Below, in pieces: positions 15,589 through 24,380 of a DNA stretch of 36,800 nt. Made by a program: the position numbers and the translations under genes. The notes under the pieces were generated by a model. That model worked only from the letters and a program-made list of their open reading frames with translations, searched no databases and was not told the DNA's origin. Position 1 is the first letter of the stretch; each line of letters begins with the position of its first letter. This DNA comes from Eubacteriales bacterium OttesenSCG-928-K08 (lineage in GTDB: Bacteria > Bacillota > Clostridia > Christensenellales > CAG-138), in NCBI GenBank assembly GCA_030266105.1, contig JAJDHH010000013.1:1-36800 (forward strand), in the 5' to 3' direction.

Positions 15589-17229
15589 TTATTCGCCGCT
15601 GTAGTTATCCGGCAGGTCGTTTTCGAACAAAACAACGCTGCCCGGCGGCGCATATTGGGGCAGCATCTTAGTCACCTGCGCCAGGTTTTGTGCGCGCAGA
15701 ATGTTCCCCTCATCAAAACCTGCAGCAATAAGCCCGCGAAAAATTGGCTCCACGCGCTGCTGGCCAACTAAAATCACCACATCTGCGGCGCTTGCAATAT
15801 CCTTGCCAAATGCCTCGTTAAGCGCCTCTTCCTCATCGCCCAGCTCAACCATCCCGGGGGTGACCACAACGCGGTTTGCAGGCGCAAACGCGCGCAAAAC
15901 CTCCATGGCTGCTTTTGTGCCTGCTGGGTTTGCGTTAAACGCATCGTCAATCACGGTAACAGGGCCCTCAATGAGCTGCAGCCTATGCTCCACCGGCTGC
16001 ACATTGGAAATTCCAGAGGCGATCTGCTCCAATGTCAGTCCCATATGTTTTGCGACTGCCGCAGCACCAGTTATGTTTAGTATGTTGTGCTTGCCAAGCA
16101 AAGAGGTTTTGCACTCCACCCGCTCTTTGCTCGATGTTTCCAGAGTAAATGTGCTGCCTTGCTTTGTTACTCGCACATCAGTTGCCCGCAAAAACAGCTC
16201 ACCCTCATAATCCAAACCAAACAGATATTTGTTTTTTAAATTGCAATTCTCGTACATTTGCCTGCAATCTTCATTATCGCCATTCAAAAAGGCAGCGCCG
16301 TCTTCCGGCAGCCTGAGCAAAAGCTCCGATTTTGTTTTAATCACGTTCTCGTAAGAGCCAAAAGTATCTAAATGCTGCTTGCCCACTGAAGTGATTATCC
16401 CATATGTCGGCTGAACAAGATCGCATAACTCATCGATATCGCCAGCGTAACGCGCGCCCATTTCAGCGACAAACGCCTCGTGTCCGGCTTCAAGCTGCTC
16501 ACGAATAACTCGGGTGATACCCATGGGCGTGTTAAAGCTTTGCGGGGTCACAAGCGTATTAAATTTTTCCTGTAAAATTGTACCCAGAATAAACTTTGTG
16601 CTGGTCTTGCCATAGCTTCCGGTAACAGCTATCTTAATGATATCCTCCCTTGCCTGAAGTTTACGTTTTGCATCATTAAGATATCTGTTTTTAACGGCAT
16701 TTTCAATCGGTAGCGCAACGCAGGCGCACAGCAACACAAACGATGGAAGCATCAGGCCGGGAAGATAGCGCAGAATGTTCATCGTAATTAGCAATGGAAA
16801 TGTAGTGTAAGCTTTTGTCGTGAACAGATTGACATTCATGTGGAAAAGAAAGCTTAAAACCGCCAGTATGGCCAGCAAGCGTTTAACGCGGCTTGTGTAC
16901 ACTATGGGCTTTTTTTGTTCCGCGCGCTTTCGGTTGCTAATGCTCAGATACACCATCGCCGCAATGTAGAGCACATCGCAGCCATAAAGCAAAATTGTGC
17001 TAATAACAGCACTATCATGATACAGCAGCATCCATGCCATTCTAAGCAACATCGCCGCAGCGCCAAAAAGCATGCAGGTCAGCACATCGTTTTTACCCGC
17101 ACGCCTAAGCCACTTTACATACATATTCCCCTGATAGCTTTCCAGCTGAAGCATATGCACATAACGAAGCGAGGCAACTACAACGGCCCCCGCACCCAAT
17201 ATTGAAAAAATTATATCAAAAGTTCTCAT
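15589..17229 (-). CDS. MurF-like Mur ligase with an N-terminal membrane domain
   Basis: A 546-residue protein, about 90 longer than cytoplasmic MurF. Residues 1-180 form about five or six membrane helices (around 6-25, 49-70, 75-97, 116-134, 142-156, 157-176). The Mur ligase begins near 196: P-loop VTGSYGKTSTK (202-212), then EMGARYAGDI, NGDNED, the substrate segment LLGKHNILNITGAAA and VIDDAFNANPAG. It ends LFENDLPDNYSGE. MurF adds D-Ala-D-Ala to UDP-MurNAc-tripeptide; here the ligase appears tethered to the membrane. It lies between an alpha/beta hydrolase gene (19 bases upstream) and the Ddl-type gene. It may be this organism's MurF or a second, specialised enzyme; the window cannot tell. 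Its start has only a weak GGATGG site. Confidence 0.85.
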   Translation of the reverse strand: MRTFDIIFSILGAGAVVVASLRYVHMLQLESYQGNMYVKWLRRAGKNDVLTCMLFGAAAMLLRMAWMLLYHDSAVISTILLYGCDVLYIAAMVYLSISNRKRAEQKKPIVYTSRVKRLLAILAVLSFLFHMNVNLFTTKAYTTFPLLITMNILRYLPGLMLPSFVLLCACVALPIENAVKNRYLNDAKRKLQAREDIIKIAVTGSYGKTSTKFILGTILQEKFNTLVTPQSFNTPMGITRVIREQLEAGHEAFVAEMGARYAGDIDELCDLVQPTYGIITSVGKQHLDTFGSYENVIKTKSELLLRLPEDGAAFLNGDNEDCRQMYENCNLKNKYLFGLDYEGELFLRATDVRVTKQGSTFTLETSSKERVECKTSLLGKHNILNITGAAAVAKHMGLTLEQIASGISNVQPVEHRLQLIEGPVTVIDDAFNANPAGTKAAMEVLRAFAPANRVVVTPGMVELGDEEEALNEAFGKDIASAADVVILVGQQRVEPIFRGLIAAGFDEGNILRAQNLAQVTKMLPQYAPPGSVVLFENDLPDNYSGE

Positions 17230-17248
17230 ACTTGTACCATCCCACGAA

Positions 17249-18019
17249 TTACTGTCCGCCCTGCCCTAAAAAAACCCTCAGCACCGCGCAAAATTGCGGA
17301 TAGCGCTCCGCATAACTAAAATGACCTGCACCCTCAATCCGAACCAGACCCGCATCGGGTATGAGCTTTTCCATCATCTCGCCCATGTATAGCGGAGTCG
17401 ATGTATCTTGCGTGCCCCAAACAAGCAGCGTAGGGTTCTTAATGTGCTTTAGTCTATCCTTCAAATCGAGATTCACAACCTTAACAAACACCGCACGCAT
17501 CAAATCGCTTTTGAGCGCCTTATAATCCTCAGAGCCTGCATTTTTCCGGCGTTCGCTCAGATGGAACAGCTTATCTATCCACCTGACTTTTGAAAGCAGC
17601 TTCCCCAGCTTATATGTATATGTGCGCAAATACCATTTTAATGTGCGCCTCGGTCGAATGCCCGCAGCATCCACCAGCACCAGCCTGTTAAAAAGTTCCG
17701 GTTCTTCGCTTGCAAGCGCTATTGTGACCCGCCCGCCAAATGAATGGCAAACAACATCGCAGCCTTCTATATTAAGCGCTTTGATAAACGCACGCGTGTT
17801 TTTAGCATACTCAGGCACGCCCCAAACCTCGGGCGGCTCCTGGCTTTTTCCAAAGCCGGGAAAGTCGAGGGATATGGCGCGCTTTCCCAGGCGCTCCACC
17901 TCATTGGCGATGCACTGCATCGCCTCAACGCTGGCCATCCAGCCGTGTAATATCAAAACGGGAGCACCCTCCCCCTGCTGTGTGTAATGCAGGGAAACGC
18001 CCTCAACCGTAACAAACAA
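17249..18019 (-). CDS. Alpha/beta hydrolase
   Basis: A 256-residue soluble hydrolase. HGW near residue 25 is the oxyanion-hole motif, CHSFGG holds the nucleophilic serine (about S93), WGTQDTSTP carries the acid, and EGAGHFSY the catalytic histidine. A helical cap of about 60 residues (roughly 125-185) separates the two halves. The most likely start is a TTG at 18019, preceded by AGGGGAG at good spacing, since the sequence from there fits the family. It heads a unit with the MurF-like and Ddl-type genes and has its own promoter upstream. A role in cell-wall peptide or lipid metabolism is suggested only by these neighbours; the substrate is unknown. Confidence 0.85.
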   Translation of the reverse strand: MFVTVEGVSLHYTQQGEGAPVLILHGWMASVEAMQCIANEVERLGKRAISLDFPGFGKSQEPPEVWGVPEYAKNTRAFIKALNIEGCDVVCHSFGGRVTIALASEEPELFNRLVLVDAAGIRPRRTLKWYLRTYTYKLGKLLSKVRWIDKLFHLSERRKNAGSEDYKALKSDLMRAVFVKVVNLDLKDRLKHIKNPTLLVWGTQDTSTPLYMGEMMEKLIPDAGLVRIEGAGHFSYAERYPQFCAVLRVFLGQGGQ

Positions 18020-18070
18020 GCTTTTGCTCCCCTTTTTCGTGCCGGTAAAATCCAGCCACGTTACTGTGCT

Positions 18071-18100
18071 ATTATAGCTTGCATCACACTAAGCGCGCAA
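18071..18100 (-). promoter_or_regulatory. Promoter of the hydrolase-MurF-Ddl unit
   Basis: TTGCGC, 18 bases, TATAAT on the minus strand, in the 69-base gap after rimI. The -10 match is perfect and the -35 partial. Confidence 0.55.
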
Positions 18101-18568
18101 CTGCCTAATCTCTTTTTCAATATCCATGTTCCACAACACCAGCGCATCCTCATCCGTATCGGAATAGTATTTTTTTCTGCGCCCTGCTATTGTAAAGCCC
18201 AGCTTTTCATACATCGCCTGCGCTGCAATGTTGCTCTCGCGCACCTCAAGCGTCATCTGCCGGGCGCCTTTGTCGTTGGCATCCTCCATGGCAAAAAGCA
18301 TTATTTTTCTTCCCCAGCCCTGCCTGCGGTATTGCGGAAGCACCGCAACATTCGTCACATGCGCTTCCCTTAAAATAAGCCACATGCCGATGTATCCCAT
18401 CAACGCACCATCCGGCGCCTCCAACACAAAATAGCGGGCAACAGCGTTCTTTAGCTCAGAATAAAGCATGTTCTTTGTCCAAGGGGAACGAAAACAGATG
18501 CTTTCGATTTCCGCAACGCCGGGAACATCCTCTTTCTTCATTTTCCTAAATAGCGGTTCCTTTTGCAT
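18089..18568 (-). CDS. rimI: Ribosomal protein S18-alanine N-acetyltransferase (RimI-like GNAT)
   Basis: A 159-residue GNAT acetyltransferase. The acetyl-CoA pyrophosphate loop is RRQGWGRKI (81-89), preceded by the beta-4 strand AHVTNVAVLPQYR. It ends with the family features LEVRESNIAAQAMYEKLGF and GRRKKYYSDTDEDALVLW, typical of RimI (the C-terminal YYxxxxEDAxVM segment). RimI acetylates the N-terminus of ribosomal protein S18. The ATG at 18568 has a GAGGA site; the upstream in-frame extension overlaps tsaB and has no site. It follows tsaB after 22 bases, the common Firmicute order tsaE-tsaB-rimI. A tsaD gene, often next, is not in the window. Confidence 0.92.
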   Translation of the reverse strand: MQKEPLFRKMKKEDVPGVAEIESICFRSPWTKNMLYSELKNAVARYFVLEAPDGALMGYIGMWLILREAHVTNVAVLPQYRRQGWGRKIMLFAMEDANDKGARQMTLEVRESNIAAQAMYEKLGFTIAGRRKKYYSDTDEDALVLWNMDIEKEIRQLRA

Positions 18569-18590
18569 GGTATTCCTCACCCTGTTTGTA

Positions 18591-19264
18591 CTATTCCTGA
18601 TTGCGCTTTTCCCACATGCGTTCAGCCTGCGAAACACGAAGATAAAGCGGCTCCGCCTGCTGTGTGCCATCAACCTCTCCGCTTTGCAGGCGCCGATGAG
18701 CAATATAACAAAGCGAGCCTGCGCGGCAGAACATGCTTGCTGCTGGAGCGATCGTTGCGTTTGCCGCGGATTTGCGAATTTGCGCTTCGTATTGAATTGC
18801 GCCATCCCCAACAAAAATTGTCCCTTCAGGAACATCTTTTAAGCACTGCTCAACAGTAAGCGCAACCGGCGGGCGCACAACCTCGCCGAATTTATACTGC
18901 GCTGTATAAACGCTATCGTTTCGCGCATCGATCATCACGCAAACATTTCCGGGATAGAATGCAATATTCTCATTCAGGCAAAGCAGCGAATTTATCGAAA
19001 TCACCGGAATGTTAAGCGCAAGCCCCATGGCGTTTGCAATACAAACGCCAATACGAACGCCTGTGAAAGATCCCGGGCCACAGTTTACTGCAAGCGCTGT
19101 AAGTTCATTTGGTGCAAACCCGCATTCCTCCATAAGCGCCTGCGCCATAGGCAAAAGCGTTTTGGAATGTGTGCGCGTGCTATGCAAGGAACGCTCCGCA
19201 ATCAGCTCACCATTGGATAAAACAGCGACCGATGCAGTCGCGCTGGATGATTCAAACGCGAGTA

Positions 19265-19268
<4 letters not shown>
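18591..19268 (-). CDS. tsaB: tRNA threonylcarbamoyladenosine biosynthesis protein TsaB
   Basis: A 225-residue member of the ASKHA fold. The N-terminus MILAFESSSATASVAV and the segment VNCGPGSFTGVRIGV are signatures of TsaB. TsaB partners TsaD and TsaE in adding the threonylcarbamoyl group to A37 of ANN-reading tRNAs. It lacks the metal ligands of TsaD and probably acts as a scaffold. The ATG at 19268 follows GGGGAGG and overlaps the tsaE stop by 4 bases (ATGA), so the two are coupled. The last third is less conserved, as usual. Confidence 0.94.
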
Positions 19269-20859
<1,591 letters not shown>

Positions 20860-20908
20860 TCATCCGCCCAGCGAAAACAGCCGCCGAACCTTCTTTATCC
20901 GCCGCAAT

Positions 20909-20937
20909 ACTATACCACACGCAAAAGGGAAAGGCAA
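20909..20937 (-). promoter_or_regulatory. Promoter of the tgt-tsaE-tsaB-rimI unit
   Basis: TTGCCT, 17 bases, TATAGT on the minus strand with TGG directly before the -10 (extended -10). It begins 2 bases after the divIVA terminator hairpin. Confidence 0.65.
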
Positions 20938-20938
20938 C

Positions 20939-20968
20939 TTAGCGCTTCACCAAACGGTGAAGCGCTAA
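20939..20968 (-). terminator. Terminator hairpin after divIVA
   Basis: A perfect 13-bp stem TTAGCGCTTCACC / GGTGAAGCGCTAA with a 4-base loop, 12 bases beyond the divIVA stop. The T-run downstream is broken (GTTGCCTTTCCCTTTT), so termination may be partial. Confidence 0.7.
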
Positions 20969-20979
20969 TAAAGAGTCTT

Positions 20980-21393
20980 TTAACCCAGCGGGGGCAGGTT
21001 TTCTTGATCAGGCTGTGTGCTTGTGTTTAATTCCGGTTGCGTAGGTTGCGCAAAATTATTTTGAGCATAATCCTCCGCCTGCCCAAGCGCAGGCATAGGT
21101 TCTGCCGCGCGGATATGGCGTTTGTGCGTGCGCACAGTCCTTTTTGCATTTTGCCCGGACTGCAAAGCGGGCTGCTGCGGGTCCCTTTGCTTATCCTTGT
21201 GCATCTGCACAAGCCTGTCGCTACGGTCAAGCTCCTGCAAAAGCACCTCAAGGCGCGTTAAAAGCTGATTGCGTTCAGCTTCCAGTTCTTCAATAGTGCG
21301 AATAACCTCATCTAAAAAAAGGTCGACCTCCTGCACATCGTATCCGCGAAACACCTTTGTGAAACGTTGGCGTACAATATCATCCGCACGCAT
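20980..21393 (-). CDS. DivIVA domain protein
   Basis: A 137-residue protein. The N-terminus RQRFTKVFRGYDVQEVDLFLDEV (residues 8-30) is the DivIVA membrane-curvature domain. A coiled coil runs from about 30 to 62, and the remaining tail is rich in Gln, Pro and basic residues. DivIVA proteins sit at the division site or cell pole and recruit partners. It is shorter than B. subtilis DivIVA (164) and lacks the long second coiled coil, so it may be a GpsB- or YlmH-region-type variant. GGGAGG precedes the ATG. It follows sepF on the same strand but a terminator hairpin lies between. Downstream stands its own terminator. Confidence 0.85.
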   Translation of the reverse strand: MRADDIVRQRFTKVFRGYDVQEVDLFLDEVIRTIEELEAERNQLLTRLEVLLQELDRSDRLVQMHKDKQRDPQQPALQSGQNAKRTVRTHKRHIRAAEPMPALGQAEDYAQNNFAQPTQPELNTSTQPDQENLPPLG

Positions 21394-21421
21394 TTTCTTT
21401 CACCTCCCGTGGTTCCTTTTC

Positions 21422-21449
21422 AAAAAAAACGCGCCGCTAAACGACGCGT
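21422..21449 (-). terminator. Terminator or attenuator between sepF and divIVA
   Basis: On the minus strand, ACGCG-TCG...CGGCGCGT folds into a stem with one mismatch, followed by eight T. It lies 29 bases before the divIVA ATG. I see no promoter between it and divIVA, so divIVA would need read-through. Confidence 0.75.
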
Positions 21450-21500
21450 AAAAATTGTTCAAAGCGCGTAATGCAAAAATCACGCAGCTTTTTGAAGCAC

Positions 21501-21953
21501 TTATATGAGCCCGTCGTCCCCAAGTTCGCTGTCCCCATTGCCAATTACATCATAGTTAACCGGCGCAATTACGAAAATTCCCTTGGAAATTTTGAAAATG
21601 TCGCCATCCAGTGCATAGGCCGCTCCGGATATAAAATCCAAAATACGCTGCGCTACTTCCACCTCAAGGTCTTCCATGTTAACGATAACTGGCTTGCGGC
21701 TCCTGAAATTGTCGATAATGCTTTGCGCATCCTGATAGTTGATCGGATGGTAAAGTATCATCTTCATTTGGGAAGCAGCCGCCATACTAACAACGTTGCT
21801 GGCCGAACGGCGCTTCTCCCGCGTACCAAACGACACTACATTATCGTTTTGTTCCGCAGGCGCTTCATAGTCCTGCTCCTGGAAGGAGTATTCCTCCTCC
21901 TCGGATTCCTCAATGCCGATGTAATTGAGAAATTTGTTGAAAAAATCTGCCAT
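21501..21953 (-). CDS. sepF: Cell division protein SepF
   Basis: A 150-residue protein. The first residues MADFFNKFLNYIG form an amphipathic membrane-binding helix, followed by an acidic linker (ESEEEEYS...), and a C-terminal SepF domain (about 60-140) with YHPINYQDAQSIIDNFRSRK, VNMEDLE, AQRILDFISGAAYAL and ISKGIFVIAP. SepF polymerises into rings, tethers FtsZ to the membrane and shapes the septum. GGAGG eight bases upstream fixes the ATG at 21953. It lies downstream of yggS in the usual Gram-positive division neighbourhood. AT-rich direct repeats (two copies of AAAAATATATAT near 22023 and 22062) lie in its upstream gap. Confidence 0.95.
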   Translation of the reverse strand: MADFFNKFLNYIGIEESEEEEYSFQEQDYEAPAEQNDNVVSFGTREKRRSASNVVSMAAASQMKMILYHPINYQDAQSIIDNFRSRKPVIVNMEDLEVEVAQRILDFISGAAYALDGDIFKISKGIFVIAPVNYDVIGNGDSELGDDGLI

Positions 21954-22083
21954 TTTGTTTTCCTCCAATACGAAAGTATTTTCGTTGGCGCTTGGAGAGA
22001 AAATTTAGTCTTTGGCCTCCGCAAAAATATATATACGCGGATAACCATGTATTAGTAACGGAAAAATATATATCTACTTCCGA

Positions 22084-22764
22084 TTACATCCTGTTGCCAA
22101 AAAGAGCGCTGCCTACGCGAACCATAGTCGCCCCTTCTTCAACCGCCTCCTTGTAGTCGCTGCTCATTCCCATTGATAAATGCTGCATTTCGACATTGGG
22201 CAAACCCTTGCAGCTTTCAAAAAGCTCCCGCATTTTTATGAAATACGGCCGGGTTTGCTCAGGCGCCAGCGCGGGAGGAATGCACATCAGGCCCTTAACA
22301 TGAATGTTTTCATACGCATTCATGCTTTCCAAAAATGTGCGCAAATCACGAGCCCCAACTCCGCCCTTTTGTGCTTCATCGCCTACATTCACCTGAACGA
22401 GGATATCCTGCACGATGCCTCTTAAGGCGGCAAGCCTATTCACTTCGGCAACAAGCGCGACCCTATCCACCGATTGGATAAGCTCCACTTTTCCTATGAT
22501 ATATTTTACCTTATTTGTTTGTAATTGTCCAATAAAATGCTTGGTGCATTTGTGCTCATCAAAAAAATCCATTTTTTCAACAAGCTCCTGGGAACGGTTC
22601 TCACCCACATTGGTTACTCCCAGCTCCAAAACGGGCGCAATCCGATCCACAGAAACAAATTTTGTGACGGCAATCAGCGTCACTTCCGACTCATCCCGAT
22701 GCGCCTTTGCACAAGCCAACGAAATATTTTCGCGTATGTTTTTTAAGTTGTTGCTTATATCCAT
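22084..22764 (-). CDS. YggS family PLP homeostasis protein
   Basis: A 226-residue protein of the YggS/YlmE/PROSC family, a single-domain PLP-binding TIM barrel. The PLP-lysine lies in LIAVTKFVS. Other motifs are GVTNVGENRSQELV, HFIGQLQTNKVKYI, LVQVNVGDEAQKGG, GLMCIPP and LSMGMSSDYKEAVEEGATMVRVGSALFG. It manages pyridoxal phosphate and amino-acid balance and has no known catalytic activity. The ATG at 22764 has a TTGGAG site; an earlier ATG at 22782 lacks one. It sits directly upstream of sepF, as ylmE does in B. subtilis. Confidence 0.94.
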   Translation of the reverse strand: MDISNNLKNIRENISLACAKAHRDESEVTLIAVTKFVSVDRIAPVLELGVTNVGENRSQELVEKMDFFDEHKCTKHFIGQLQTNKVKYIIGKVELIQSVDRVALVAEVNRLAALRGIVQDILVQVNVGDEAQKGGVGARDLRTFLESMNAYENIHVKGLMCIPPALAPEQTRPYFIKMRELFESCKGLPNVEMQHLSMGMSSDYKEAVEEGATMVRVGSALFGNRM

Positions 22765-22783
22765 ATTTGCTCCAAGCCGCATG

Positions 22784-23977
22784 CTACTTTTTGTAGCGTA
22801 TTCCGGCCATCAAATTATCCTGCGCTTTAGCGGCCTGTATGATTGCCTCATCCTCATTTGCCGCAAGCACATCCACCTGCACCCACACGCTCTCATTTCC
22901 GGTTACACGGGTTATCCCCGCAAGCCCTTCTTCATTTACCGTGATCGCACTTAGCGGCACGGATAAGCCTGCAACATCCTGCATGAGCGTAATGTCCATC
23001 AGGCGCACACCCATTAGATCACCCATAGGTTGGCCGTTAATTTCGAGTATGTTCACCACCTGCTTTTCGCCAATAACGGGTGCAAGCGCAACGGCCTCAA
23101 ATGGTTTATCGGCATAACCCGCAAAAACAACCGTATAGCGCATGCCATTGACAACCCTAAACGGGTTTGTGCTGTCCGTCAAAAATGCGATGTAAAAATG
23201 CTGATCGTCGATCAAACGATAAAGTGGTGTTTCTGCGGATGAATCCGAGTTAATCGCAGCGCCCGCTCCTTTAAGCACGCTCGCAAGCTGATCCGCATTT
23301 AAAAGTTCCAGCTTGCCAGCGCTGATGGACTTTTCATAACCATCAAAGTAAAAGCTGACAACACCTTCGTTTTCGGCACTGACCACTCGCTTCCATGTTG
23401 AAAGGTTGTTCTGCTGCTGCTCTTCTTTTTGATAAAGCGATGTCAACGTTTCATCCGCCTGATGAATTCCGCGCAGCAGTTCCATTCTGCTATTCAAAAG
23501 CGCCTTTAGCTCCTGCTCCAACGCAAGCATATCCTTTTCGCTCTTTCCGTTTGCGGCGGCGCGTATTTCATCCTGCTTTGCGTTGATCTGGCTGACTAAG
23601 GAAGTCAGATCCTGATTGACGATACCTTCCATGAGTGTGAGCTGGTATTCTAAAATCTGCTGTTGTGCTTCAATCAGGGCCTGCATCGTTTCTTCCTGAT
23701 AGCCCCATTTGAAAATTTCAGCGATCTGATCCCCTGCCGACACCCGCGCACCTTCGGCTACGCTAAAAACTATTCTATCGTATTTTTCTGTTGAAATGCT
23801 TTGTTCATCGCGTATTATAACCGAGCTTGCCGGATAGGAAAGCCGCATCGTACCCGTTTCAAGCTCGCCCTCCCTGCCACCGCCGAACAGAAAATAGAGC
23901 CCCACGCCTATAGCGGCGACAAAAGGAAATATTATAACGTAAAACCTTCCGCGAACTTTCTTTTTAACCATACGCAC
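22784..23977 (-). CDS. HlyD-like membrane adaptor protein
   Basis: A 397-residue protein with one N-terminal membrane anchor (about 11-31). The first lipoyl-like half is RLSYPASSVIIRDEQ...VFSVAEGARVSAGDQIAEIF. A coiled coil follows (about 98-205). The second half begins VVSAENEGVVSFYFDG, and further beta-rich domains complete the HlyD/MFP-type fold. No transporter or outer-membrane partner is encoded nearby. It may be an envelope protein of Gram-positive type seen near sepF in clostridia. A GTG at 23977 has GGAG at good spacing and I prefer it; an ATG two codons later is also possible. It follows the MazG-like gene by 3 bases. Confidence 0.78.
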   Translation of the reverse strand: MRMVKKKVRGRFYVIIFPFVAAIGVGLYFLFGGGREGELETGTMRLSYPASSVIIRDEQSISTEKYDRIVFSVAEGARVSAGDQIAEIFKWGYQEETMQALIEAQQQILEYQLTLMEGIVNQDLTSLVSQINAKQDEIRAAANGKSEKDMLALEQELKALLNSRMELLRGIHQADETLTSLYQKEEQQQNNLSTWKRVVSAENEGVVSFYFDGYEKSISAGKLELLNADQLASVLKGAGAAINSDSSAETPLYRLIDDQHFYIAFLTDSTNPFRVVNGMRYTVVFAGYADKPFEAVALAPVIGEKQVVNILEINGQPMGDLMGVRLMDITLMQDVAGLSVPLSAITVNEEGLAGITRVTGNESVWVQVDVLAANEDEAIIQAAKAQDNLMAGIRYKK

Positions 23978-23980
23978 CCG

Positions 23981-24343
23981 CTACTCCGTAATCTCATAAC
24001 CCGGTTTTTTTGAGCGGCCATGCTGCCTGTCAAAGTTTTCCCGGTTTTTGTCCATATAGATATCATACATCGTTTGTGCGTCCATGCCTGAGCGAATACA
24101 CATGCTTATAAAAAAATGCAAAATATCGATCAGTTCCTCCTGCAATGCAGGCTGATCAATCTCTTTTGGGTTTTTCCACCATTTGAAATTAATTTCATCC
24201 AAAAGCTCGCCAAGCTCGGAAATTATGGCGAGCACATCCTTTTGAATCCACTGCTCCATCGTGTAATGCTCCAAGCCACGCACGCTCACGATATCATCGT
24301 CCAGCATTTTTTGCATTTGAAAAATATGCTCAAGCTTGTCCAT
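23981..24343 (-). CDS. MazG-like / dimeric dUTPase-like nucleotide pyrophosphatase
   Basis: A 120-residue all-alpha protein. It shows the metal-binding pattern ISELGELLDEINFKWWKN (E-x-x-E) and EELIDILHFFISM (E-x-x-D) of the MazG/dUTPase superfamily, followed by YMDKNRENFDRQHG. WWKN and KNRENFDRQ fit the dimeric dUTPase-like branch, which cleaves dUTP to dUMP. That would supply thyA, which is elsewhere in the window. The substrate cannot be settled by sequence. The ATG at 24343 follows AGGGGG at 7 bases. It is sandwiched between the peptidase and adaptor genes. Confidence 0.8.
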   Translation of the reverse strand: MDKLEHIFQMQKMLDDDIVSVRGLEHYTMEQWIQKDVLAIISELGELLDEINFKWWKNPKEIDQPALQEELIDILHFFISMCIRSGMDAQTMYDIYMDKNRENFDRQHGRSKKPGYEITE

Positions 24344-24380
24344 AACCAATCCCCCTGTTTGCCATCCGAATTAAAGCCCG

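Noticed and set aside
14340-18019. Vancomycin-resistance (van) cluster
   Set aside because: No VanH, VanX, VanY, VanT or VanRS is present; the ligases lie beside ordinary housekeeping genes.
22022-22074. Direct AT-rich repeat upstream of sepF as a regulatory or mobile repeat
   Set aside because: Two copies of a short A/T run are expected by chance in an A+T-rich spacer; no inverted symmetry or promoter fit was convincing.
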